The notes under the pieces are model-generated. The model was not told the origin of the DNA, searched no databases, and worked only from the letters and a program-made list of their open reading frames with translations. The position numbers were made by a program, and so were the translations under genes. Shown piece after piece: positions 27,412 through 35,307 of a DNA stretch of 54,331 nucleotides. Position 1 is the first letter of the stretch. The number at the start of each line of letters is the position of its first letter. Origin of the DNA: UBA3263 sp964586765 (GTDB taxonomy: Bacteria; Bacteroidota; Bacteroidia; Bacteroidales; Muribaculaceae); NCBI GenBank assembly GCA_964586765.1, contig CAZPHN010000015.1:1-54331 (forward strand). The letters run 5' to 3'.

Positions 27412-27598
27412 TCAGCAACCAATTCTCATCAAATCTAACCATAAACACTAAGTGGCTAATTTTCAACTAATTACCCCCCCCATTTTGCATATCGCCACGC
27501 CATAACTGGCGCGGATTTCACTCTTCAACTTTACATTCTCCCGCAAATACAAGCCGTCTGCGCTCAGGTTACAGCCTGAACGCAGATGGCTCCTTTTT
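27412..27598 (+). ncRNA. Structured leader or small RNA ending in an intrinsic terminator
   Basis: From the predicted start near 27412 the transcript would run about 185 nt to a strong terminator at 27552-27599. It contains no ATG, so no leader peptide is evident. Internal features are a run of seven C's and a small hairpin at CGCCA/TGGCG (about 27494-27512). I do not recognise it as a known riboswitch or 6S RNA. It may be an independent small RNA, or the leader of the next gene. Confidence 0.45.
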
Positions 27599-27599
27599 T
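27552..27599 (+). terminator. Intrinsic terminator inside the leader of the 1086-aa gene
   Basis: 17-nt arms at 27552-27568 and 27575-27591 pair with one G-U and one mismatch around the loop TTACAG, followed by CC and six T's (27594-27599). It lies about 50 nt before the start codon at 27650, downstream of a consensus promoter, so it would act as an attenuator or as the 3' end of a small RNA. Confidence 0.8.
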
Positions 27600-27649
27600 A
27601 TGCTCTAAATTCTAATATCAACCAAATAAACCATCAAATTTTTTTACAA

Positions 27650-30600
27650 ATGAAAAAACTGTTACTTTCATGCGGCTTTGTGTTGATGGCAGCCTCACTC
27701 TCGGCTACCACATATACAATGGGCACAAAGCTGACACAAGCTCCGACCTCAGAGACCAAGGTCATCATCGAAGGTTGGACTCAAGCCTCCAAAGGTTTTA
27801 TGACCAATTCATCACAAGATCAGGTGTTCGCAATCCTTGATAAGTCAGACGCTCAACGCATTGTTTTCACCGAGGATTATGTCTACACCATTATCCCCGT
27901 TGAAGGCTCTACTACCGAGTTCTATATCCAGAGCCCCACAGGTTTATATGCTCCTATTTCAACCAAACATATGAATGTCGCCAACGGTGCCGGTTATGTA
28001 AACCCGGGCGTTGAAGATATTTCTGAAGCCGGTATATATGAGATATTAACATCCAAGCCAATCACAACCCAAGCATATGCCGACAAGTATATGTTTAGAA
28101 ACACGAACCAAGCTGCCTCCGGCATGACACATATGGAAGTACACTTCGGTTCACACGCTGACGAGCTCCAATGGTGTTATCTACAAACTGGCGACACCGG
28201 TATGGCAGACGCCGGCAATGCCACTCGTACCGCCTGTGCTTTTGCGCTCTACATAGCAGAAGAAAGCGCAACCGAACCTGTTGATGTAACATTTAATTAT
28301 CCCAACTTCGGAGGCTTCACAACCTCTAAAACCGTACAACTTTTACCCGGCGAAGTTGAGATTAGCTCGATTCCCTCTATCGAGTATTTCACTATAACGG
28401 GTGTTGAGGGAGTTGTAGGTACTGAACCGACCACTCTTAATGTCACCGGTACATGGAACTTCCCATTTGTACTGAACAACGTATATCGCTTAGACATCCG
28501 CAAAAAAAATAAAAAGTTTGCAATCAACTCAGACAACAAAATTGCCACAAATACCGATGACGGTGACAACTTTGACCCCAAGAGCTTATTCTACCTTAAA
28601 GGTCACGGTTTCAACAATGAGAATCATTTGAAAGTTACCCTCCATAGCATCTACTTCGATGACAATATGGCGATTGTATGTCCCAACACAAACAACGGAC
28701 AAGGTACATTCACATCAGAAAATCCCACAGAATGGATTGTAAGAACCTCAGTCAATGGCACAAACGGTATTCTTTTGGAATACCCTACCAATTCATCAGC
28801 TCACGCCAACGATGTAGGTGGTTCTACCATTTTCGGTCTCTGGACTGACGCTGCCTCAAGAAATGACGTAGGTTCGTTCATCCGCTTCAATGCTCTAACA
28901 GAGGAAGACTTTGCAAACACTACATGGACAAATTCTGGAGATGGTCTTCTTTACATGCTTGATTCACAAGCTCGTGAAACTGCTAAAAACGCCCCCACCA
29001 GCCAAAACATCCGCAACATATTCGAATCTGCAATAGCACCCATCCTGACCGTTAACTTTAAATACAGAGACGTCACTCTCAACACCGTCGAAATCAACGA
29101 TCTTCCGGGTACTACACATACTATCGCACCCCCCGTATTCTTCAACGATAGTATTAAGGTTACAATTCAAGGCACTAATGATATCATCAATCATGCCTTG
29201 AATGAGCCCGTACTTCCCTTCAAGTATACAGAGAACACCGACAATATGATATGGCAGGTTGTACAGCAGCACTCATCATATAAGGGCAATGGAAAGCATA
29301 ACTACACTTGGACTTTCACCGAATCCGAAAGTAACACCATCGTTGCAGAGCAAGATTCAGACGTAGCGACCAAAGGTTTCAGAGACACACAGCTTTGGGC
29401 GTTTGTTGGTAACTACAACGACGGTTTCACCATCTATAATAAAGTTGCCGGCACTGAACAGTGGCTTTACTCTGACGGAACAAATGCCAAAATCGGCACT
29501 GGAACAGAAAAGAACATTTGGAAAGTTTATCCTACAAATGACCTTACCGATCGTCCTACCGACTCATATTGCTGCTTTAAAACAACCGGATCTACTTACA
29601 TCAATCTTAATGTCAACACAGAAAATGGCACTCAACTTACGTTCTGGAGCCATGCTGACCAAGGTTCTTCAATCTGGTTCTCTTCTTTGGTAGAACCTAC
29701 TGTAAATTATATCAATACAATTAAGAATACCCCTGAGACCGTCATAGGTGCACACTCAGGTGCTTCTGCACTTGTATCGGATGCTGAAGCTGCCATGACG
29801 GATGCATATAATCCCGCTGTAGCAGAAAACCTTCGCGCAAAACTTGCTGAATTTTTGGCAACTCCTGCGAACGAGTTTGATCCTAATTGCTGGTATCGCC
29901 TTAGAAACACCACATATAATAATGAGCACTTTACATTAGGCACAAACAACAACATCTATGGTGGTGAACAAAACTACATGACCAACCACAATTCAATTGT
30001 TAAGTTTGTACCTGTTGCAGATAAGGAGAACCGTTATTACATTCTCTCACAGGGCAATTATGTTGGTCATATCACTCAAAGTGTAACTGCTCACCATGTT
30101 GAAGCAGAAGAAGATGTTACTAACCGTGGCGAATTTAAAATTGATGAGCATGGTTATGCTGCCTACACATTTACCGATGTTGAAAGCTCCTCATATGTAG
30201 CTGAAAAGTCATCACTGCACCATGCGAACCACGGAGGAATCAATGACATAGTAGGATGGGGAACCGATGCCGGAGCTTCGCAATGGTATATTGTTCTCGC
30301 CGAAAGCGTTGAAGTTGCACTTGACAGTCAGGTTGACGGCATGAACGTAGGTTTTGGATACTTCCCCTTCCCCGTTAGAGCTACTAATGACGGCACGAAG
30401 CTCTATTACGTTGACTGCGGTACTCACAATACCACCAACGAACAGGTCGTTACATACGCCGAAGTTCAGACCGTACCCGCCCACACTGCATTCATGATTG
30501 GTAACGAGGAACTCACCTCAACTACCTTGGCTATCGACTACAACGGTATCGCTACCTTTGCAGCAACAGCTACTCCAGGCAACCTGCTGAACGGTACACT

Positions 30601-30910
30601 CCGCTCCAAGGCTGCCGAAGCAGGTGACTTCACCTTCGGTCCTGTGCATGAGACCTATGGCTTTACTGCAAACGCGGAAGCTCCCACCGTAAGCGGCAAC
30701 TCAGCTTATCTGCCTAAGAGCGCGCTTCCTGAAGAGTTCCAGAGCGCAGTAGCCCTGCCGTTCAGTGCTCCCGGTCATACCACCAAGATTGCTGAAATCA
30801 ATGCCGAAAGCAATGCTTCCGCTGCGGTTTATGACCTTCAGGGTCGCAAGCTTGCCGCTCCCGCCAAGGGTATTAACATAATCAACGGCAAGAAAGTACT
30901 CGTAAAATAA
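27650..30910 (+). CDS. Large secreted protein of unknown function with Por-type C-terminal tail
   Basis: A 1086-aa exported protein; the signal peptide is MKKLLLSCGFVLMAASLSA. I do not recognise a catalytic domain. There are two short repeated spacer modules (VDVTFNYPNFGGFTTSKTV near 205, LTVNFKYRDVTLNTVEI near 465). Regions at about 520-685 and 740-880 contain motifs such as ASQWYIVLAE, LWAFVGNYNDGFTIYNK and CWYRLRNTTY. These resemble the beta-trefoil or lectin-like modules seen near glycosidase domains, but this is inference. A beta-sandwich region precedes the C-terminal tail VYDLQGRKLAAPAKG and INGKKVLVK (about 1060-1086), which is shared with two neighbours. It is probably exposed on the cell surface or released, and may bind glycan. 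The gene looks A+T-rich for this window. Confidence 0.75.
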   Translation: MKKLLLSCGFVLMAASLSATTYTMGTKLTQAPTSETKVIIEGWTQASKGFMTNSSQDQVFAILDKSDAQRIVFTEDYVYTIIPVEGSTTEFYIQSPTGLYAPISTKHMNVANGAGYVNPGVEDISEAGIYEILTSKPITTQAYADKYMFRNTNQAASGMTHMEVHFGSHADELQWCYLQTGDTGMADAGNATRTACAFALYIAEESATEPVDVTFNYPNFGGFTTSKTVQLLPGEVEISSIPSIEYFTITGVEGVVGTEPTTLNVTGTWNFPFVLNNVYRLDIRKKNKKFAINSDNKIATNTDDGDNFDPKSLFYLKGHGFNNENHLKVTLHSIYFDDNMAIVCPNTNNGQGTFTSENPTEWIVRTSVNGTNGILLEYPTNSSAHANDVGGSTIFGLWTDAASRNDVGSFIRFNALTEEDFANTTWTNSGDGLLYMLDSQARETAKNAPTSQNIRNIFESAIAPILTVNFKYRDVTLNTVEINDLPGTTHTIAPPVFFNDSIKVTIQGTNDIINHALNEPVLPFKYTENTDNMIWQVVQQHSSYKGNGKHNYTWTFTESESNTIVAEQDSDVATKGFRDTQLWAFVGNYNDGFTIYNKVAGTEQWLYSDGTNAKIGTGTEKNIWKVYPTNDLTDRPTDSYCCFKTTGSTYINLNVNTENGTQLTFWSHADQGSSIWFSSLVEPTVNYINTIKNTPETVIGAHSGASALVSDAEAAMTDAYNPAVAENLRAKLAEFLATPANEFDPNCWYRLRNTTYNNEHFTLGTNNNIYGGEQNYMTNHNSIVKFVPVADKENRYYILSQGNYVGHITQSVTAHHVEAEEDVTNRGEFKIDEHGYAAYTFTDVESSSYVAEKSSLHHANHGGINDIVGWGTDAGASQWYIVLAESVEVALDSQVDGMNVGFGYFPFPVRATNDGTKLYYVDCGTHNTTNEQVVTYAEVQTVPAHTAFMIGNEELTSTTLAIDYNGIATFAATATPGNLLNGTLRSKAAEAGDFTFGPVHETYGFTANAEAPTVSGNSAYLPKSALPEEFQSAVALPFSAPGHTTKIAEINAESNASAAVYDLQGRKLAAPAKGINIINGKKVLVK

Positions 30911-30940
30911 AGATTAGTAAGTATATCCCCACAAAAAAAA
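30825..30940 (+). repeat. Conserved 3' cassette, copy 1 (tail plus 3' UTR)
   Basis: This stretch encodes the C-terminal tail and runs past the stop codon. It aligns with 37061-37175. In the coding part the two differ at seven bases, all synonymous. From the stop codon region on, about 28 nt are identical apart from one extra C in copy 2. Confidence 0.85.
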
Positions 30941-30941
30941 G

Positions 30942-30973
30942 GCGGTTGTCAGGAATGACAACCGCTTTTTTTT
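30942..30973. terminator. Intrinsic terminator after the 1086-aa gene
   Basis: A perfect 10-bp stem (30942-30951 with 30956-30965) carries a GGAA tetraloop, followed by eight T's (30966-30973) and preceded by eight A's (30933-30940), so it can work on both strands. Confidence 0.92.
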
Positions 30974-30990
30974 AGGGTCTGAGGAAAAAA

Positions 30991-31091
30991 GCTTGGGGGC
31001 GGCGCGCGTCCTCGCGCGCCGGTAACTATTTATATAATAGACATTTCAAGGCAAAATCACCGGCATGCGAGGACGCATGCCGCCCCCAAGC
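30991..31091. repeat. 101-bp inverted-repeat element with two internal hairpins
   Basis: Outer 13-bp arms GCTTGGGGGCGGC (30991-31003) and its complement (31079-31091). Inside are two 8-bp hairpins: GGCGCGCG-TCCT-CGCGCGCC (31001-31020) and GGCATGCG-AGGA-CGCATGCC (31062-31081). The loops TCCT and AGGA are complementary. It lies between convergent genes. The left hairpin and following CCGGTA are nearly the same as at 52132-52153. Confidence 0.8.
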
Positions 31092-31121
31092 ATTGCTCCC
31101 CCCAAAAGTATTATCCCTCAC

Positions 31122-31157
31122 AAAAAAACGACCGCCGGATAGGCGATCGTTTTTTTA
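31122..31157 (-). terminator. Intrinsic terminator of the 575-aa gene
   Basis: 9-nt arms 31128-31136 and 31142-31150 pair with one mismatch around GGATA. On the minus strand the stem is followed by seven T's (A's at 31122-31128 on plus). It lies 18 nt after the stop codon of the minus-strand gene. Confidence 0.85.
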
Positions 31158-31174
31158 CATATATGTTATATCAC

Positions 31175-32902
31175 TTATTTTACGAGTACTTTCTTGCCGT
31201 TGATAATGTTGATGCCCTTGGCAGGAGCAGCAAGCTTGCGACCCTGAAGGTCGAAGACTGCTGTGGAGGTCTGAGCGGCGTTGACAGCGTCGATTCCTGA
31301 CTCTTCATAAAGATTATGGAACACTAACTTGAATTTGCCGTTAAGGTTTGCCCAGCCTTGTGCGCCATTGGTCAGTGCGATATACATGCCGCCGAAATCA
31401 GCGTCAACGGGAGGCAGGTCAAAGGTCAGGATACCGTTTTCAAAGTGGCTGCCGCTGGAAGTAACGCCTTTGTATGCCTCAAACCAAGCCTTATCACTCT
31501 CATAGTCATCAGTGCCCCACTGCTCAATCAAATCGCCCCAGTCGCTACACAGGCAAATCTCACTGTCGAGCATTTCAAGACCGAGAACACTGCGCTCAAC
31601 ATAGACGTTTTCGGGGTCAGAGGCGTTGATGTAGATATGATGGGTATGGTTATGACCATAGGCAAGATACTGTTCGGCAGGAGCATAATTCTTATAAGGG
31701 TCTACCACGCGGTAATAGTCCGGACGGGTCTTATGCTTTTCAATCTGCACCTCAAAGTCAGTCGCGTCAAAGAGCGAGGGCCAGATACCGGAGAGGATGC
31801 CCTCGGTCATGGTGCCGGTACCGAAGTCTTCCCACTGGTCAGCCTCGAAGTCATGGTTATAAACGGGGAAGTACTTGAACGCCTGCTCCTCGCCCTCGGC
31901 ATTAAAGGCGGTAACGATAACATAGCCGTAGCGCATGGGCATATTGTTAGTGTTTACAACGATAACCTCGCCGGGGGCAATATTCTTGCCTGTCTCGATA
32001 ACCATGTCGCGATAAGCTATGGGGAATTCAGGATATTCATTGACCACGGCATAGCGGAGCACGGGGATATTCTCATCGCCGTCTACACGGAACTGATAGT
32101 TGCCGGCGTTTGACGGACAAAGCGAGTAATCCTTCACTACGAGGTCAAAATCATAGTTGACGGGAAGAACGGTGCCGTCAAGCACTAACTGAGTGTTGCC
32201 GCGCTTATTTCCAAGGTAATAGTCAAACGGCTCGCCATTTTCATCAAACGCAATCAGATAATATGAATATACGGGAAACGTAATCACATTGTCCTTCAGT
32301 TTGCCATAAGAAGCCTCGGCAGCCTCCGCGGTAATGCCGTACTTGCCTACGAGCAGATTCTTTCCGTAAGCCTTACAGGTAACGACGGTATACTCATTGT
32401 CGCCGCCGGTTTCATAGCCATAGACCACATGAGTATAAACAATGCCTATGGGGCTTTCATCAATGTAAACCTTATCAGGGTCAGTGGCATTGATAAGGAT
32501 GTAATATTCATCGCCAACAAGGAGCTGACCGGGGTTGGAGTCATCATTCTCGACGGCGGCGCGGGCAGATGCGGGATAATTTTTCCACGGGTTTACAATG
32601 CGGTACATTCCGGGATGGTTGGCATCATATTCCAGATCGACCGAATAAGTCTGCGGACCTACTGACCAACAGGAGTAAACAGCTTCGTCGGTATATGCAC
32701 ATTCGCCGATGCTGACCCATTTCGGGGCGACCTCATCGGCAGTTTCAGGCAGCTCGGCGTCGTCGCCCTCGGCTGCCATAGCGGCAACGCGATGGGCAGC
32801 GGAATGTTTGGCGATGGTCTGCCACACGCCGTCGGCAGGGGTGGAGGCTGAAGCCATCAACGCACCCACGGCGAGCGCAATAGAAAGGTAGAATTTTTTC
32901 AT
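31175..32902 (-). CDS. Secreted protein with two internal repeats and shared C-terminal tail
   Basis: A 575-aa exported protein (signal MKKFYLSIALAVGALMASAS), the only minus-strand gene of the island. It contains a twofold repeat at about 62-160 and 355-450. Each repeat has WxxxGxGxxT, a DLEYD/VQIEKH strand, YRIVNPWKNY or YRVVDPYKNY, and YYILINATDPDKVYIDES or HHIYINASDPENVYVERS. I know this kind of module from uncharacterised Bacteroidales surface proteins but cannot name a family. The last 27 residues include KLAAPAKGINIINGKK, identical to the tails of the proteins at 27650-30910 and 35308-37146. Presumably a surface protein; function unknown. Confidence 0.75.
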   Translation of the reverse strand: MKKFYLSIALAVGALMASASTPADGVWQTIAKHSAAHRVAAMAAEGDDAELPETADEVAPKWVSIGECAYTDEAVYSCWSVGPQTYSVDLEYDANHPGMYRIVNPWKNYPASARAAVENDDSNPGQLLVGDEYYILINATDPDKVYIDESPIGIVYTHVVYGYETGGDNEYTVVTCKAYGKNLLVGKYGITAEAAEASYGKLKDNVITFPVYSYYLIAFDENGEPFDYYLGNKRGNTQLVLDGTVLPVNYDFDLVVKDYSLCPSNAGNYQFRVDGDENIPVLRYAVVNEYPEFPIAYRDMVIETGKNIAPGEVIVVNTNNMPMRYGYVIVTAFNAEGEEQAFKYFPVYNHDFEADQWEDFGTGTMTEGILSGIWPSLFDATDFEVQIEKHKTRPDYYRVVDPYKNYAPAEQYLAYGHNHTHHIYINASDPENVYVERSVLGLEMLDSEICLCSDWGDLIEQWGTDDYESDKAWFEAYKGVTSSGSHFENGILTFDLPPVDADFGGMYIALTNGAQGWANLNGKFKLVFHNLYEESGIDAVNAAQTSTAVFDLQGRKLAAPAKGINIINGKKVLVK

Positions 32903-32953
32903 TGAATGGTTGTTTAAATGTAATAAAAGAGTGGCAATATTAAATTAGGGTTG

Positions 32954-32961
32954 CAAATTTA
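32954..32961 (-). promoter_or_regulatory. -7 box of the minus-strand secreted protein gene
   Basis: On the minus strand this reads TAAATTTG, an exact -7 match, about 50 nt before the start codon at 32902. A -33 TTTG is present at 32985-32988, but the 23-bp spacing is slightly long. Confidence 0.45.
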
Positions 32962-33045
32962 GCGAAAATCCGTCAAATTTCAAGCAAAACGAAAGCTAAT
33001 TTGCAAAATTATTCAAAAATAGCTATGAAATATGAGAATTTTGTG

Positions 33046-33053
33046 TAATTTTG
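33046..33053 (+). promoter_or_regulatory. -7 box of the 728-aa secreted protein gene
   Basis: TAATTTTG matches TAnnTTTG, about 50 nt before the ATG at 33106. No -33 TTTG at the right distance is seen. With 32954-32961 it forms a divergent promoter region of 203 bp. Confidence 0.4.
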
Positions 33054-33105
33054 CAGTCAACTACAAAACAAATTGCCACAATAATTCAATAGTTACACAT
33101 TTCTT

Positions 33106-35292
33106 ATGAAAAAGATTTACTCAATTTTCACCGTGCTGATAGCCGCGCTCTGCTCGATGACCGCCAATGCAGAAACGCGGACAGTCAAAATCCATGTCGA
33201 TGACCCGACTCATATAGACCACCTTTCCGACTGGGATTCATACTCCACGGAATTTACCTTTGATGCTGACGGCATCGCCGAGGTTGTATGCGGAGATGAT
33301 GCCGTCCACAGCTTGGAGGTAGAACCTAAATCAGGTTATAAAATTGCGTCCATAACATCAACCTCGGGCAAAAAGGTTACCGACCCTTACGATACCTTCC
33401 CCACAACCAGCTATGTCAAAATCCGCATTCATGACAGATATGACGGATTTATTATTGACGAAGGAGATGAAATTTTCATAACCACAGAGGCTCCCAAAGC
33501 TAAAATCATAACCCTTAAGGGCAATGCGGAACACATTCAAAAAGTTGAATATGGTTACTCATATAGCAAAATGCCGATTGAGCCCACCGAGACCGGCGTA
33601 TGGGTCATTGACGCCACTGATGAGAAAGCCATCTTTGTTACCGCAAACGACAGCTACAGAATTCGCAAAATAACCGATGAAAGCGGAAGCAGCCTCCCCA
33701 GAATTGACAACACAAGCTCCGCCACAATCTGGACGGATGAACTTAACGGAAGCTGCACTCTGACCATTGACTCATATAATATCAATGACAGCCGCACTGC
33801 CACAATGCTCATTTCGGTAACCGGTGGAGATTTTTCAGAGGTTGGAATAACCCGTAAAGACGGTACCGGCATAACCTTGACCTCAAACGAGGAAACGATC
33901 AGCTTCAACCCTGATACGGAAGCACCTTTCACCTTCAAAAATGCAAAAGACTCATGGAGCAACCTCTACAAAGTTGAGATTGTAGATAACCCGGCGAATA
34001 GCTCTGTTATCAAAAACAACTACAGTTGGACCGTAACTCCCGTTGACGGATGTACCGTTTTGGTAGAGGTCAAGAGCAATAAGCCCGTTCCCGTTCATTT
34101 CACTTTCACCAACGAAGGCACAGAGGGCGTCATTTCGGCAATCACCGTTGACGACACCAAATATGCAAACGGCGAATGGCTTGCAGATGACTTCACCGTC
34201 AAAATGGGCAGCAAAGTATACCTGAGCTATAACAGCGTCTACAATATTTCAACGATCAAGGTTAATAATGCAGAAAAAAACTCACTTTCTTCATTTACCG
34301 TAACCGAAGATGAGTATAACATTGAAATTACCGCCACAAAGCAAGCGGTAAGCACCGTAACATTCGTATGCAAAGAGTGGGAAAATGTAATTGTCCAGAC
34401 CTCCTCATCAAATTATTACCTTACGGGCGAAACTACAGTTATTGAATTCCCTCAGACCACATATAAACTCTACGTAAAGGCTCAGAACGGATATTATATT
34501 ACCGGCGTTTATGACGCATCAGGAACAAACGTTTATTCCGATTACGGGTTCTATTTCAACGACAACGACACATTCCGTGTCGAAGCCGCGAAGTTTGAGC
34601 GCAACAAACATATAATGGCATACGTGGAAGACATAACTTGGAGTGACAAATACATCCGCCTTGCTCCTTATACATCTAACGATGCATATGTCGACCTTGA
34701 GACCGGATATAACGTAGTGGATTTTGCCGACGGCGACTTTGCGAAATACGGAAGTCTGAATTTCTATCTGCCCAACTACTCACGCGGCGTTATCTACCTC
34801 AATGACAACCTCGTAGAGTATGATTATGGCGAGTATCCCGACATTGAGAACGTAAAAGACGGCGATGTACTGAAGATTTATGGCGAGGCAAAGACACCTC
34901 ACACCGTTACTTACGACATTGCTCCCGAGGTTAGCGTCGAGGTTCGCCACGACCACATCAAGACCATCGACTCTCCGGCTGTCCACAGCGTACTGCCCGG
35001 CACCCAGATTCACATTGCGCCCAAGGCTATTGCCCGCGCCGCAGCGAGCCCCATCAAGGTAACCGTTGACAATGAAGCAATCGAGCCGGACTCCGAAGGT
35101 ATATTCTCAGTGATTGCCGATGGCGACAAAACCATCAAGATTGAAAAAGACGCAAGCACCGGCATCGTAGAAATCAACACCGGCTCCGCAGCAAAGGTTT
35201 ATGACCTGCAGGGCCGCCGGGTGACCACTCCCGGTCGTGGCATCTACATTGTCAACGGCAAGAAAGTCTATATTAATAACTCTGCTTTCTAA
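33106..35292 (+). CDS. Secreted repeat protein of unknown function with Por-type tail
   Basis: A 728-aa exported protein (signal MKKIYSIFTVLIAALCSMTANA). It appears to be a string of small beta-rich units of about 75-90 residues. Each starts with a strand such as RTVKIHVDDPTHI and ends with a turn like SGYKIASITSTSG or NGYYITGVYDASG. The tail VYDLQGRRVTTPGRGIYIVNGKKVYI belongs to the same type as its neighbours but is diverged and has five extra residues (NNSAF region). No catalytic motif is seen. The next gene starts 15 bp downstream and has the same architecture, so the two form an operon of paralogues. Confidence 0.75.
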   Translation: MKKIYSIFTVLIAALCSMTANAETRTVKIHVDDPTHIDHLSDWDSYSTEFTFDADGIAEVVCGDDAVHSLEVEPKSGYKIASITSTSGKKVTDPYDTFPTTSYVKIRIHDRYDGFIIDEGDEIFITTEAPKAKIITLKGNAEHIQKVEYGYSYSKMPIEPTETGVWVIDATDEKAIFVTANDSYRIRKITDESGSSLPRIDNTSSATIWTDELNGSCTLTIDSYNINDSRTATMLISVTGGDFSEVGITRKDGTGITLTSNEETISFNPDTEAPFTFKNAKDSWSNLYKVEIVDNPANSSVIKNNYSWTVTPVDGCTVLVEVKSNKPVPVHFTFTNEGTEGVISAITVDDTKYANGEWLADDFTVKMGSKVYLSYNSVYNISTIKVNNAEKNSLSSFTVTEDEYNIEITATKQAVSTVTFVCKEWENVIVQTSSSNYYLTGETTVIEFPQTTYKLYVKAQNGYYITGVYDASGTNVYSDYGFYFNDNDTFRVEAAKFERNKHIMAYVEDITWSDKYIRLAPYTSNDAYVDLETGYNVVDFADGDFAKYGSLNFYLPNYSRGVIYLNDNLVEYDYGEYPDIENVKDGDVLKIYGEAKTPHTVTYDIAPEVSVEVRHDHIKTIDSPAVHSVLPGTQIHIAPKAIARAAASPIKVTVDNEAIEPDSEGIFSVIADGDKTIKIEKDASTGIVEINTGSAAKVYDLQGRRVTTPGRGIYIVNGKKVYINNSAF

Positions 35293-35307
35293 AACACCTC
35301 TTACACA

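Noticed and set aside
27412..27598. Leader RNA as 6S RNA or a known riboswitch
   Set aside because: The ends do not form the long closing stem of 6S RNA and no known aptamer core was recognised, so only a generic call is made.
30942..31091. GGA loops as CsrA/RsmA binding sites
   Set aside because: CsrA is generally missing in Bacteroidetes and the motif appears in both orientations, so DNA-level symmetry is the simpler account.
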